Part shown: piece after piece, positions 47,494 through 56,785 of the stretch
Layout: every line of letters begins with the position of its first letter
Position numbering within the stretch: position 1 is the first letter of the stretch
Assembly (NCBI GenBank): GCA_050013875.1
Contig: JBEKEK010000010.1
Span: 1 to 64,000, forward strand
Origin: Trebonia sp050013875
GTDB lineage: Bacteria > Actinomycetota > Actinomycetes > Streptosporangiales > Streptosporangiaceae
Direction: 5' to 3'
DNA length: 64,000 nt
Notes under the pieces: model-generated
What the model was told of the DNA's origin: nothing
The model's database searches: none
Seen by the model: the letters and a program-made list of their open reading frames with translations, nothing else
Made by a program: the position numbers and the translations under genes

Positions 47494-49056
47494 TCACAGT
47501 TCCATTTCGGGAATTCGCGCGGGAGTCGCCCTGGTGAGGGTCTGCCTGCGGAAGAAGGCGGGGGCGGTGACACGCATGTAGACGAAGCTGGCCAGTCCGG
47601 CCAGCGCCGCCAGCGCGGCGATGATGAAGATCCCGCCGATGTGCCACCGCAGGCCCGGCACCGTCCAGCTGGTGTAGCTGTTGGACGCCACCCAGTCGCT
47701 TTGCAGGCTGTAGAGGCCCGCGGCGTACATGATCACGCCGCCGGCCGTCGGCAGGATGCCGCGCATCCACAGGTTGCGAGGGCTGCTGGTCAGCGTGGAC
47801 CGGTAATACCAGGCGCAGGAGAAGGCGGTCAGCCCGTAGTAGAAGGCGATGTAGAGCCCGATCGCGGTAACGGCGTCACCGATCGGGTTGCCGCCGGAGA
47901 TGAAGTTCAGCGGGATGTACAGCGCGACGGAAACGACGCCGACCACGATCGTCGACACCGTGGGGGTCAGGTACCGGGGATTGATCTTGGCGAACTGCTG
48001 CGGCAGCGCCCGGTACGCGGCCATGGACAGCGTGGTGCGGGCGGCCGGCAGGATCGTCGTCTGGGTGGACGCGGCGGCGGAGCTGAGCACCATCAGGATC
48101 AGCAGCCGGGACAGGGCGGTGCCGAACCCGGAGGTCCCGAAGATCGCGCTTCCGGTCACCGACAGCACGTCGAACTGATGGGCGGGGTTCGTCAGCCCGA
48201 CGCCGGTGCCGCCGACCCCGGCGAACGACTGCACCGCGACGATCACGATCGCGTAGGTGATCAGCAGCAGGACCGTCGAGATGATCCCGGCCCGGCCCGG
48301 CGTTCTTGACTTGTCCGCGGTCTCTTCGTTCACCGACAGCGCGGTGTCCCAGCCCCAGTAGATGAACAGCATCAAGATGATGCCGGACACGAATGCCGAG
48401 AGGGGCAGGTGCGACGGCGACAGCCAGCCGAGGCTGGGGTGCACCGACCCCGGCGGGTTGCTGACGAATACCCTGACCAGTGCGGTCACCGACAGCACCA
48501 TCAGCATGACGACCTCGATGGTCAGCAGCACCCGCTGGAACCTGGCCGAGAGCTCGATGCCGCGGTAGCAGATGTAGGTCATGGCGGCGATCCACAAGAC
48601 GCCTACCAGCAGCACCCAGCCGCCCGAGGCGTTGGCCCCGATAGAGCTGTTCGGCCCCTGGAACAGGAAGAACCCGTACTGCCCGGCTACCTGGGCCAGG
48701 CTGGCCATGACCAGGATGTCGGCCGCCACGGTGGCCCAGCCGCCTGCCCAGCCGGCCGGCGGCCCGAACGCCCGGGTCCCCCAGATGAACGTGGTACCGC
48801 AGTCCGGGTCGGCCTTGTTCAGCTCGCTGAAGCCGATCGAGCACAGCAGCATCGGCACGAACGCCAGCACGGCGATCAGCGGGGCCTTCAGCCCGACCGC
48901 GGCAACCACGAAGAACAATGTCGCGGCCAGGCTGTAGGCGGGCGCCGTTGACGCCACCCCGATCACGATGCTTGACGCCAGGCCAAGAGCGCCAGTCTTG
49001 AGACCCTTGTCCCTCGACTCTTCCACTGGTTGCATACCAGGAGCAAACGTGGCCAT
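47494..49056 (-). CDS. APC-family amino acid/amine permease
   Basis: 520 residues from the ATG at 49056 (GGAGGGG upstream); an upstream in-frame ATG at 49152 lacks a site. About 12 membrane segments are visible, starting 'ALGLASSIVIGVASTAPAYSLAATLFFVVAAVG', with the APC 'GxxAP' turn. 'FIYWGWDTALSVNEETADKSRTPGRAG' is the typical segment-6 region with conserved 'NEET'. It imports an amino acid or amine by proton symport in the cytoplasmic membrane. Lies 24 bp downstream of, and is oriented with, the STAND-TPR gene. Substrate unknown. Confidence 0.87.
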   Translation of the reverse strand: MATFAPGMQPVEESRDKGLKTGALGLASSIVIGVASTAPAYSLAATLFFVVAAVGLKAPLIAVLAFVPMLLCSIGFSELNKADPDCGTTFIWGTRAFGPPAGWAGGWATVAADILVMASLAQVAGQYGFFLFQGPNSSIGANASGGWVLLVGVLWIAAMTYICYRGIELSARFQRVLLTIEVVMLMVLSVTALVRVFVSNPPGSVHPSLGWLSPSHLPLSAFVSGIILMLFIYWGWDTALSVNEETADKSRTPGRAGIISTVLLLITYAIVIVAVQSFAGVGGTGVGLTNPAHQFDVLSVTGSAIFGTSGFGTALSRLLILMVLSSAAASTQTTILPAARTTLSMAAYRALPQQFAKINPRYLTPTVSTIVVGVVSVALYIPLNFISGGNPIGDAVTAIGLYIAFYYGLTAFSCAWYYRSTLTSSPRNLWMRGILPTAGGVIMYAAGLYSLQSDWVASNSYTSWTVPGLRWHIGGIFIIAALAALAGLASFVYMRVTAPAFFRRQTLTRATPARIPEMEL

Positions 49057-49197
49057 GGGTTCCCCTCCGAACTCAGCCCGTCTGACGGGAAACCGTTGAG
49101 CCGGAATCGCCTCCCGTCGATGAAGCTGCAGCGTAACCGATGGCCACGCCACAAACCCTCATATTGTGACAATTACCTTTCGGCATCTTTGCCGAGG

Positions 49198-50109
49198 TCA
49201 GCGCGTTGCGATCGCCTCGCGGACGGCGGGCGCGACGTCGCGGGCCCATCGGTTCAGTGTCGTGTCGTCGACGATGTCGCCCGGGCGGAGCAAGTAGATG
49301 AAAGCGGCGGCGCCGTGTTCAAGCACGGCGGAAGTCAGCTCCGCCACCCACTGCGCGACCCCGCCCCCGATCCAGCGGCCCTCCCCGTCGCGGGGCCGCG
49401 GCAGCGGGTCCCTGGTGAGGCGCCCGGTCACGTTGTAGATGGTGGCGACATCGGCCGGATTTCTCCCGGCCGAAGCGGCCGCTTCGTCGATGATCGGCCG
49501 TGACTGGGCAACCAGCGTGCTGCGCCAGTCGGCCAGGTGTCCTGGTATCCATCCGTCCGCGTGCCGGCCAGTCACCGCCAGCGTCTTCGGGCCGAGCGCC
49601 CCGACCCAGACCGGTGGCGCCGCCGCGGCCGCCGGAGTCAGCCCTGTGACTTGGTAAAACTCGCCCTCGAAGGTGACCGGGTGGCCGCCGCCGGAGAGCA
49701 GCCGCACGACCAGGATCGCCTCCTCCAGCGCTCGTACCCGGGCCGCGGGCGACCGGCGGGGGACACCGAGGGCGACGATTTCCTCCTCGGAGCCGCCCGC
49801 TCCAAGTCCGAGAACGAACCGTCCTGATGAGACCGTCGACAGGCTCGTGACGGTCCGGGCGAGTAGCGGGGCGGGGCGGCTGACCAGGTTCGTCATGATC
49901 GTCGCGGCGGTGATGTTGCTGGTCGCACCGAGAACGAACCCGAGCGCGGCGTAGGCGTCGATGCGCTCGGCGAAGTAGGGATGGTCGGAGAGGCTGACGA
50001 GGTCGAGACCCGCGTCGTCGGCTAGGCGCGCGTGCCCCAGCAGCTCGCTCACCTGGGTGACACCGTTCTCCAGGCCGAGGCCGAAAAGGACTTCGCGGTT
50101 AGGGCTCAT
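49198..50109 (-). CDS. LLM-class (luciferase-like) F420-dependent oxidoreductase
   Basis: 303 residues. 'LLGHARLADDAGLDLVSLSDHPYFAERIDAYAALGFVLGAT' and 'APLLARTVTSLSTVSSGRFVLGLGAGGSEEEIVALG' are the TIM-barrel and cofactor-loop signatures of the luciferase-like family, F420-type in actinobacteria. 'VWVGALGPKTLAVTGRHADGWIPGHL' is the C-terminal flavin/F420 contact. It probably reduces or oxidises a small organic substrate. Divergent from the TetR gene, whose operator lies between them. Confidence 0.85.
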   Translation of the reverse strand: MSPNREVLFGLGLENGVTQVSELLGHARLADDAGLDLVSLSDHPYFAERIDAYAALGFVLGATSNITAATIMTNLVSRPAPLLARTVTSLSTVSSGRFVLGLGAGGSEEEIVALGVPRRSPAARVRALEEAILVVRLLSGGGHPVTFEGEFYQVTGLTPAAAAAPPVWVGALGPKTLAVTGRHADGWIPGHLADWRSTLVAQSRPIIDEAAASAGRNPADVATIYNVTGRLTRDPLPRPRDGEGRWIGGGVAQWVAELTSAVLEHGAAAFIYLLRPGDIVDDTTLNRWARDVAPAVREAIATR

Positions 50110-50141
50110 GCTCTATTCGTATCATGAGTTCGTACCATAAC

Positions 50142-50174
50142 GAACGGTGTTCGTCAGAGTATAGAACACCGTTC
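50142..50174. promoter_or_regulatory. Long inverted repeat operator between LLM oxidoreductase and TetR genes
   Basis: GAACGGTGTTC (50142-50152) and GAACACCGTTC (50164-50174) are perfect 11-bp inverted arms 11 bp apart; each arm is itself GAAC-N3-GTTC. A typical TetR double operator, placed to repress both divergent genes. Confidence 0.75.
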
Positions 50175-50185
50175 GCCTTGTCCGC

Positions 50186-50191
50186 TATACT
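50186..50191 (+). promoter_or_regulatory. -10 element of the TetR gene (leaderless)
   Basis: TATACT ends seven bases before the ATG at 50198 and there is no ribosome binding site. The right operator arm overlaps where the -35 region must be. Confidence 0.6.
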
Positions 50192-50197
50192 GCCCGT

Positions 50198-50935
50198 ATG
50201 TCACCGACCCCGCAGCAGCGGCGCGCCGCGCGGCACCAGTTCGGCACCGGACCGGGCGCACCCGCGGCCAGGCGCGGACCGTCCGGCGGGACCAAGAAGC
50301 CGATCACGGTCGAGGCCATCATCGCCGCCGCGTTCGGCATCGTGGCGGAGGAGGGATACCAGGCGCTGACGATGCGCCGGGTGGCCACCGCCCTGGAGAC
50401 GGGCCCGTCGTCGCTCTACGCCCACGTGGTTAATAAAGAGGACCTGGACGAGCTGCTCATCGGCCGCCTGTGCGCGGCCATCGACCTGCCAGAACCCGAC
50501 CGCTTCAGCTGGCGGCCGCAGATCATCAGCGTCTGCGCCCAGCTGCGCGACCAGTACCTGCGCTACCCGGGCATTTCCCGGGCGGCCTTTGCCGTCGCTC
50601 CGTCCAATCTGGACACGCTGCGCGTCGCCGAGGGAATGCTCGCCATCCTGCTCGCCGGGGGCATCGACCCGCAGGCGGCCGCCTGGGCGATCGACTCCCT
50701 GCTGCTCTACGTCAACGCCTACAGCCTCGAGATCTCCCTGGTGAACCAGCAGCGTGATCACAGCGACGGCAGCTGGGTCGTCAGCCGCGACGAACTGCTG
50801 CGCCGGTACGCCGCCCTGCCCGACACTTTCCCCCAGGCCAAGCGCTACGCGGCCGAACTCACGGCCGGAACCGGCCACGACCGTTTCGGCTTCACCATCG
50901 GCCTGATGGCCGACGGCCTCGCCCACCGGGCCTGA
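50198..50935 (+). CDS. TetR-family transcriptional repressor
   Basis: 245 residues. The N-terminal helix-turn-helix, residues ~35-80, is 'TVEAIIAAAFGIVAEEGYQALTMRRVATALETGPSSLYAHVVNKEDL', ending in the family's 'LY.Hv..KedL' turn. The C-terminal ligand domain is TetR_C-like with 'GRLCAAIDLPEPDRFSWRPQI'. A ~35-residue Arg/Pro/Gly-rich N-terminal extension precedes the HTH. It probably represses itself and the divergent LLM oxidoreductase through the inverted repeat at 50142-50174. Confidence 0.9.
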   Translation: MSPTPQQRRAARHQFGTGPGAPAARRGPSGGTKKPITVEAIIAAAFGIVAEEGYQALTMRRVATALETGPSSLYAHVVNKEDLDELLIGRLCAAIDLPEPDRFSWRPQIISVCAQLRDQYLRYPGISRAAFAVAPSNLDTLRVAEGMLAILLAGGIDPQAAAWAIDSLLLYVNAYSLEISLVNQQRDHSDGSWVVSRDELLRRYAALPDTFPQAKRYAAELTAGTGHDRFGFTIGLMADGLAHRA

Positions 50936-51039
50936 AGGAGCGGCATTCACCTCCCTCGCAGCGCAAGACGAACGGCTCCTTACCGCTGCCATCGGCCTGG
51001 AAGCAACCCCACGGCAGGCATCCAGGGACGGGTGGTCCG

Positions 51040-53574
51040 CTATGCCGCCTTGATCGCGTTGACCAGTGCGCCGCTGATGAGGTTGCCGACAACCGCGATC
51101 GTGACCGCGTTCATGACCGCGAAGGAGCCGGCGACGAGCAGCAGCGGCACCGTTACCGGCACGGTGGCCAGGCTGGCTAGGAGCAGCGCCACTCCGCCGG
51201 CGATGACCGCGCCGGTCGCCACGCTGACGGCGAAGCTGGTCTCGCCGGCCGCTATGCCTTTGAGCGGGCTGCCGGTCTCGTTGATCACCTCGGTCTCGGT
51301 CTGGTATGCCTCGTACCCGCTGAACCCGAGGCCGAGCGGGCCCAGGGCCGGCGCGACGCGGGCAGCGAGAGACCCGGTCAGGCCTTCTGTATCCGGCGTG
51401 AGCGAGCTCAGCCCGTCGGCTACCGACTGCCACAGGTTTAGCTGCGGCGTCTGCTCGGTGGTGCTGCCGCCCGCCAGGCCCCCGGCGATCTCATAGCCGA
51501 AGCCCTGGCGGCCGAGTTCGGCCCATACCGCGCCGGACCATCCGGCGCTGGTGACTTGCTTGCTCGTCGCGACAACCAGGTATCCGTCAGCCGCTGCGCT
51601 CTGGATGTCCTGCTGGTCAGCGGCCGGGAGGGCCAGCTTGCCCGGCGCGGTCGCCGAATTCCACGAGTCGATGACCGCGTCCGGGGTGCCATGGGTGAGT
51701 CCGCTCGCGAGCAGGCTGACGGTGGAAACCGCCGGGGTCCGCTCGCCTGCCTCGAAGATCGCGGCCTCCAGCCGGGAGGAGATCATGCCTGCCAGCGTCA
51801 GCACGGTGGCATTGGCCGTCGCCGAGCCGGTGGCGGATCCGATCGACAGCGACACATCTTGCAGGTCCATGTTCATCCCGCTGCCGTTGACCTTCCCGGA
51901 GGCCTCGAACGCCGGGTAGTAGGACATGAACATCTCCCGCGGGCGCGCGACCAGACGGGTGTTGAGCTGGTTAGCCACCGTCAGGTCGGCGGTGTCCATC
52001 ATCCCGTAGTACTCGCGCGCGTGGATCGAGAGAATCTCACCCAGGATGTCATCGGCGCTCACGGTCTTCCCGGCCGCCAGCCTGCTGATCGTCGTCTTCC
52101 AGGCCGGCAGGTCCTCGCCCAGGTCACCGCCAATGACGGGGCCGGTGGCGACGCCGAACGCGGCGTAGCCGCCGACCGGCAGGTAGTGCGTGGCGGCGGG
52201 GAAGGACGCTCCGTCCGGCTCGCTGTAACGGTAGGTCAGCAACTCGGCGTAGCCGAATTCGACGGCTTCGCCGACGGCCTTCGGCACGCCGCCCAGGTAC
52301 ACCACCGGCTTCAGCGAGACCGCGAACGCGGGCGTTTTGTACAGCCCGCCGTCCTTCTTAATGAGGGCCGCGTCGGCGGCCGACGCGGGCACGTAACCGA
52401 CGGTCAGCCGCTGCGTGGACAGCAGCGTCATCTGGACGTTCAGGCTGATGTCGGCGCCGGCCGTCACCGTCACCACGTCGTAGTCGACCGCGGGCAGCGC
52501 CGTGGTGCTCGTGACGACCTTGAGGATCTTGCCCTCCGGGCCGGCTGGCGGGGAGGAAGCCGGGACATTCGCCACCAGGCCGCCGAGGAACTGGCCGACG
52601 GACTTGCCGCCCTTGGCCATCGCGCGCTCTTTCGCGGCGATCTTCTTGTCCCAAGACGATACGGCTGAGCTGATCGCCGGAACGTTCAGCGAGGTGATCG
52701 ACGGCACCGATTTATCGCTCGTCTTCGCGGACGCCGCGAGTTTCCTGATAGCGGCCTGGCTGGCCCCAGTCACCGACTCGAGGCTGACCGGCGCGATGAA
52801 CCTGAGCGGCTTGAGATAGGCATCCAGGGCAACCCATCGCGCTTTCTGTCCGGCCTTAATCCGGAAATCCGCCTCGACCCATACGGAGCCGACTTCGACG
52901 CCGACCACTTGATGCCTGGAGTTGACGATCTCCGCCAGCGGGATTCCGCCGGCGCTCGCCATGTTGGCCGCGGCGGAAAGGCTGGAGAACGCGCCCATTG
53001 CCGACCTGAACTGCGCCGGGCTTAGCTCAACGTACCCCCGCTGGTAGCGTGTCCCGATGCCCCGGGCGGCGAGCAAGGCGCCGAGCAGCAGTGCGGTGTC
53101 GTCGGCACTGCACTGCCGGGTCTCGAAACAGCCGGCCGCGCCCTGAGTCGCACCCCACAGCGGCACGCTGATGACGTTGCGCCGGACCCAGGAAAAGATC
53201 TTCTGCGGAGTGCTCAGGCGCTTAGCCAGCGCGGTGATCGGCGGAAACGCCGCGGCATTGGCGGTGATCGCCTTGTCACCCGCAGGCCGCCGCGTCAGTG
53301 CGAGCGCGACCGGCGCCATGACCAAGGCGACTGGCCGCGCGGGCACGGCCCGCAGCGACGGCGCCGACGGCCCGGCCGGAGCGGCGACGGGAATCAGCCG
53401 CTGAATGGCGGCCTCCCCGGCGGCTCGCGGCCCCGTCGCTGTCACGGTCGCCCGCCGCGCCGCCGCCGCCGCGGCGGTCGCTTGCGGAGCGTTGGCCGCC
53501 GCCAGGCAGGACACAACCGTGATCACGGAGACGCTCGCGCAAAAGGTGCGGCCGCCAGGCAATCCAAACCTCAT
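51040..53574 (-). CDS. Secreted transglutaminase-like protein with C-terminal hydrophobic segments
   Basis: 844 residues from the ATG at 53574 (GGAAGG upstream); the frame is open further left only as antisense to the next gene. A hydrophobic N-terminus ('ASVSVITVVSCLAAANA') looks like a signal peptide. A transglutaminase-like domain spans ~130-255, with Cys ~155 in 'RQCSADDTALLLGALLAARGIGTRY' and Asp in 'RWVALDAYLK'. In the 'HvWvE' position the sequence reads SVWVE, Ser ~230 in place of His. A long beta-rich region follows. The last ~70 residues contain two strongly hydrophobic stretches. Possibly a surface-anchored, non-classical or inactive peptidase/cross-linker. Confidence 0.7.
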   Translation of the reverse strand: MRFGLPGGRTFCASVSVITVVSCLAAANAPQATAAAAAARRATVTATGPRAAGEAAIQRLIPVAAPAGPSAPSLRAVPARPVALVMAPVALALTRRPAGDKAITANAAAFPPITALAKRLSTPQKIFSWVRRNVISVPLWGATQGAAGCFETRQCSADDTALLLGALLAARGIGTRYQRGYVELSPAQFRSAMGAFSSLSAAANMASAGGIPLAEIVNSRHQVVGVEVGSVWVEADFRIKAGQKARWVALDAYLKPLRFIAPVSLESVTGASQAAIRKLAASAKTSDKSVPSITSLNVPAISSAVSSWDKKIAAKERAMAKGGKSVGQFLGGLVANVPASSPPAGPEGKILKVVTSTTALPAVDYDVVTVTAGADISLNVQMTLLSTQRLTVGYVPASAADAALIKKDGGLYKTPAFAVSLKPVVYLGGVPKAVGEAVEFGYAELLTYRYSEPDGASFPAATHYLPVGGYAAFGVATGPVIGGDLGEDLPAWKTTISRLAAGKTVSADDILGEILSIHAREYYGMMDTADLTVANQLNTRLVARPREMFMSYYPAFEASGKVNGSGMNMDLQDVSLSIGSATGSATANATVLTLAGMISSRLEAAIFEAGERTPAVSTVSLLASGLTHGTPDAVIDSWNSATAPGKLALPAADQQDIQSAAADGYLVVATSKQVTSAGWSGAVWAELGRQGFGYEIAGGLAGGSTTEQTPQLNLWQSVADGLSSLTPDTEGLTGSLAARVAPALGPLGLGFSGYEAYQTETEVINETGSPLKGIAAGETSFAVSVATGAVIAGGVALLLASLATVPVTVPLLLVAGSFAVMNAVTIAVVGNLISGALVNAIKAA

Positions 53575-53889
53575 ATCGCTTCCTTCCCACCCCGGCACCC
53601 CGCCCGCTTTTCGGTGCGCCCTAAGGGATGCTAGCGGAGGAATTCGCGGTGAAAAAGAGGCTGCTGGCCGATTATTCGGAGCGCTGCCGCGAGTATTGTC
53701 AATACAAAATAAATTCACAGTTCTTGAACAAAAAAATGCGTGTGCGAGTGATGGTATTTGCCGGTCGGGATGGTGATATCGTCCCTGGCTATTGGCCTTC
53801 TCTTGCGCGCGGCACGAGGGCCGGCCGTCCGAGCGATGCCGCGCGGCGGCGGCTGGACGGGCCTGGGGATGGCGGCGAGAATGCTGACC
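53575..53889. other. 315-bp divergent intergenic region
   Basis: No gene supported. The stretch 53690-53760 is conspicuously AT-rich for this genome (AATACAAAATAAATTC and a run of seven A), and should contain the promoters of the leftward transglutaminase-like gene and the rightward nitronate monooxygenase gene. No repeat or operator stood out. Confidence 0.5.
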
Positions 53890-54849
53890 ATGGCGTTGTC
53901 GACCGCGTTCACGGAAATGTTCGGTATCAGGCACCCGATCGCGCTGGCCCCGATGGGCGGTTCGGCAGGCGGCGCGCTGGCGGCGGCCGTCTCTCATGGG
54001 GGCGGGCTCGGCCTGCTCGGCGGCGGCGTCGGAGAACGGGACTGGATCTCCCGTGAGGTGCGGCTCATTGCCGAAGCCGCGGCCAAGCCGTGGGGTATCG
54101 GCTTCCTTGACTGGGCGATCGATCCCAGCGTGGTGGAGTTCGCGCTCCAGTACGAACCCGCGGCCGTGGTGCTGTCCTTCGGTGACCCGCGGCCGTTCGC
54201 CGGACTCGTCCGTCAGGCCGGCGTTCCGCTGATCATCCAGGCCACCGACATGAATGAGGCACGGCAGGCACTGGAGCTGGGCGCGGACGTGGTCGTCGCG
54301 CAGGGCACCGAGGCCGGCGGGCATGGCGCCCGGCGCGGCTGGTCCACGCTCGCGTTCACGCCGGCCGTGGTGGATTTGGCGGCGCCGGTCCCGGTGCTGG
54401 CGGCCGGGGGGATCGCCGACGGGCGGGGCGTTGCCGCCGCACTGGCGCTCGGCGCGGCCGGGGCGCTGATCGGCACCCGCTTTCTGGCGACAGCCGAGTC
54501 CCTGGCCAGCCCCGAGGGCAAAAAGGCCATCGTCGACGGGCACGGGGAAAACACCGAGCGCAGCAGTGTGCTCGACATTGCCCGCGGCTCCCAGTGGCCG
54601 TTGGAGTACACCGGGCGCACTCTGGCCCACCCCTTCCTCGACCAATGGCGTGACCGGGAAGGCGATCTGGCCGCCGACCCCGACGCCAGGCGCGAATACC
54701 AGGACGGCGTGGCCCGCGGTGACCTGCCACCGGGGCCGGTGTGGGCCAGCCAGGCCATCGACCTCATCAACGACCTGGCGTCGGCCGCCGACCTCGTCGG
54801 CCTCCTCGCCGCTCAGGCCGAAGAGGCGCTGATCCGGGCCTGCCGCTGA
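53890..54849 (+). CDS. Nitronate monooxygenase family protein
   Basis: 319 residues from ATG 53890 with GGCGAGA ten bases upstream; ATG 53881 is an alternative. 'MFGIRHPIALAPMGGSAGGALAAAVSHGGGLGLLGGG' is the FMN-binding opening of the NMO/2-nitropropane dioxygenase family. 'GADVVVAQGTEAGGHG' carries the conserved active-site His, and 'PVLAAGGIADGRGVAAALALGAAGALIGTRF' the phosphate-binding loop. It oxidises alkyl nitronates to carbonyl compounds and nitrite, a detoxification role. Convergent with the thioesterase gene six bases beyond. Confidence 0.9.
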   Translation: MALSTAFTEMFGIRHPIALAPMGGSAGGALAAAVSHGGGLGLLGGGVGERDWISREVRLIAEAAAKPWGIGFLDWAIDPSVVEFALQYEPAAVVLSFGDPRPFAGLVRQAGVPLIIQATDMNEARQALELGADVVVAQGTEAGGHGARRGWSTLAFTPAVVDLAAPVPVLAAGGIADGRGVAAALALGAAGALIGTRFLATAESLASPEGKKAIVDGHGENTERSSVLDIARGSQWPLEYTGRTLAHPFLDQWRDREGDLAADPDARREYQDGVARGDLPPGPVWASQAIDLINDLASAADLVGLLAAQAEEALIRACR

Positions 54850-54855
54850 GGGCCG

Positions 54856-55647
54856 CTAAAGCGCACCGAAGGTTCGCGCGGTCGCGGTCACCGCGAGCCG
54901 GCCGCCGCGGCCCGAGTCGCGCAGCTCCACCCGGCCGAGCCCGGCGGTGACGGTCGCGGTCGCGACGGCCGGCCCCACCGGCACCGGCTGCAGGTAGCGC
55001 AGCCCGAGCGAGCTCAGGGTCTGGCCGGGCAGGAGCGAGAGCAAGGCCTCCTCGGCGGCGAGCGCGAGGAGCCCGCCGTGAACCGTGCCGACGCCGTTCA
55101 GCCCGTCCTCGGTCCGGGGGAGTACCGCCGTGCCTGGCTGCTCGCGCTTGCAGCCGGCCCGGTCTGCCAGCGGTAGCGTCAGGGTCGGTTCGCGTGGCGG
55201 CCGGTCGACGCTGGCCCGCGACGGGAGCGTGCGGCTGGCGTCCGGCGCCGCCATAAAGGACGCGCCGCCGAACCCGAACCTGGCTCCCTGCTCGTCGAGG
55301 AAATCGACCTCGATCACGGTGACCGACCGCCCGGTCTTGGCCAGCCGGCCGACCGCCCGCAGCCGCCCGGCCGACGGCGCCGGGCGGTACAGGTGAACGT
55401 CAAGTTCCAGCGTGACCGGCACCCGCGGGGCGATGACGCGCATGGTCAGCAGCCCGCCGACCATGTCCGCCCAGACGGCCAGGATCGAGGTCCGCAGGAG
55501 TGCGGTGCCTGGCACGTGCATCAGCGGGGTGATCGCGCCGGTGCCGTGCAGTTCGCCGCCTACCGCGCGGGAGGTGAAGCCGAGCTCTGCCAGCAGGTGA
55601 TGACGGTGCGCCTCGCGCTGGTGCGCATCAGGACGGGGCGTGTCCAC
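54856..55647 (-). CDS. Acyl-CoA thioesterase-like double-hotdog protein
   Basis: 263 residues from a GTG that shares a base with the GntR stop (TAGTG). Two hotdog halves: residues ~1-135 ('GTGAITPLMHVPGTALLRTSILAVWADMVGGLL') and ~150-260 ('NGVGTVHGGLLALAAEEALLSLL', the PaaI-type 'G.vhGG' motif). It would hydrolyse acyl-CoAs; acyl chain unknown. Translationally coupled to the upstream GntR gene, so likely controlled by it. Confidence 0.78.
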   Translation of the reverse strand: MDTPRPDAHQREAHRHHLLAELGFTSRAVGGELHGTGAITPLMHVPGTALLRTSILAVWADMVGGLLTMRVIAPRVPVTLELDVHLYRPAPSAGRLRAVGRLAKTGRSVTVIEVDFLDEQGARFGFGGASFMAAPDASRTLPSRASVDRPPREPTLTLPLADRAGCKREQPGTAVLPRTEDGLNGVGTVHGGLLALAAEEALLSLLPGQTLSSLGLRYLQPVPVGPAVATATVTAGLGRVELRDSGRGGRLAVTATARTFGAL

Positions 55648-56462
55648 TATCCGGCCCGGCCGTTGCGGCTGGACTGGATGGCGCGCCGTGGCTGCTCCGA
55701 GGACACCGTCACGATGCTGTCGTCGAATCGCTCGAGTACCAGCGCCTGGGTGGCGGCCAGGTGGGCGCGGGCCACCCGCTCGGCTTCGCCGGCGTGGCCG
55801 GCCGTGACCTCCCGGGCAATGCGCCGGTGGACGCTGACCGCGTGCGCGGCCTCATCCGCCGAGGGGTACTCACCGCGCCTGGTCATGGCCTCCGCCCACG
55901 CCTGCTGCTGCGCGGACCAGAGGGTGACCAGGCTGCCGACCACGTGGCGGATGGTCACGTTGGGAGTGAACGCCACCAGCAGGTCGTGAAACTCCCGCGC
56001 GGCCCGGGTGAACGCCACCCCGTCATCGACCAGCGCGGCGGACTCCTCGATGTTGGCCGTCAGCCGCCGGGTCAGTTCGGCGCGGTCGGGGCGCCGGGCG
56101 CATTCGGCCGGGCAGAGCGGCTCGAGCAGCCGCAGCCCGGCCGCCAGGTCGCCGAGCGGGACCCGGCGGGCCTGCAGCGCGAGCCCGAGGTGATAGGCGG
56201 CCGACGACTGGTCGGGACGGTGCACCTCGGCGCCGCCGACGTTGCCGCGCCGGACCGTGACCAGACCCTCGGTCTCGAGGATGCGGATGGCCTCCCTGAC
56301 CGAGGGATAGCTGACCCCGAACTCGCTCACCAGCTGGTCCTGGGTGGGGAGCCGGTAGCCGTCAGGTCCGTCACCGGCCAGGATGCGGGCACGAAGCTCG
56401 TCGGCGACCGTCTCGGCGATGCGATGCTGCGGGACGCGATCCCGGCGGACGGTGCTACTCAC
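55647..56462 (-). CDS. GntR-family (FadR/FCD) transcriptional regulator
   Basis: 271 residues. Winged helix at ~15-80 ('IAETVADELRARILAGDGPDGYRLPTQDQLVSEFGVSYPSVREAIRILETEGLVTVRRG', standard GntR). FCD domain at ~95-240 includes 'AAREFHDLLVAF' and 'AHAVSVHRRIAREVTAGHAGEAERVARAHL' with the usual metal-binding Asp/His positions. It probably senses an acid or acyl-CoA and controls itself and the coupled thioesterase. Independent from the GntR at 6987. Confidence 0.88.
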   Translation of the reverse strand: MSSTVRRDRVPQHRIAETVADELRARILAGDGPDGYRLPTQDQLVSEFGVSYPSVREAIRILETEGLVTVRRGNVGGAEVHRPDQSSAAYHLGLALQARRVPLGDLAAGLRLLEPLCPAECARRPDRAELTRRLTANIEESAALVDDGVAFTRAAREFHDLLVAFTPNVTIRHVVGSLVTLWSAQQQAWAEAMTRRGEYPSADEAAHAVSVHRRIAREVTAGHAGEAERVARAHLAATQALVLERFDDSIVTVSSEQPRRAIQSSRNGRAG

Positions 56463-56785
56463 GCGGCCGCGCTCGGGTTATCTGGCACAGGTCACAAGGG
56501 TAATCCTAGCCACCGTGCCCTATCTATCCTTATAAGTATTGAAAGTATGGACCGCGTGGATTTCAGCATCGGAGAACAGGCCGCCGGGCTCCGCGCGACG
56601 GCCCGACGGTTCCGAGGACCGGCTGCCCTGGAACGCCAGCGCCGGGAGTGCCGGCCGCGGCGCGAGTGGCAAGCCCGGGGGAGGCCCGGCCGTGCGTGCG
56701 ATCGACAAATCTCGGGAGAAGGTGTATCTCGCCGTCCGATCATGCCTCCGTGCGTTTGAACAAGCACCCAGAGACAGGAGCGGCA
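56463..56785. promoter_or_regulatory. 323-bp divergent promoter region with CTTATAAG palindrome
   Basis: No gene supported; several frames cross it but lack sites or coding character. The short AT-rich island at 56522-56550 contains the perfect palindrome CTTATAAG (56529-56536), about 65 bp before the GntR start, a plausible promoter/operator for that gene. The remainder is GC-rich spacer leading to CAGGAG at 56775, the binding site of the secreted-protein gene. Confidence 0.4.

Noticed and set aside
53575..54645. Upstream extension of the transglutaminase-like frame across the nitronate monooxygenase gene
   Set aside because: The extension is antisense to a gene with full NMO motifs; the ATG at 53574 has a GGAAGG site and is followed by a signal-peptide-like segment.
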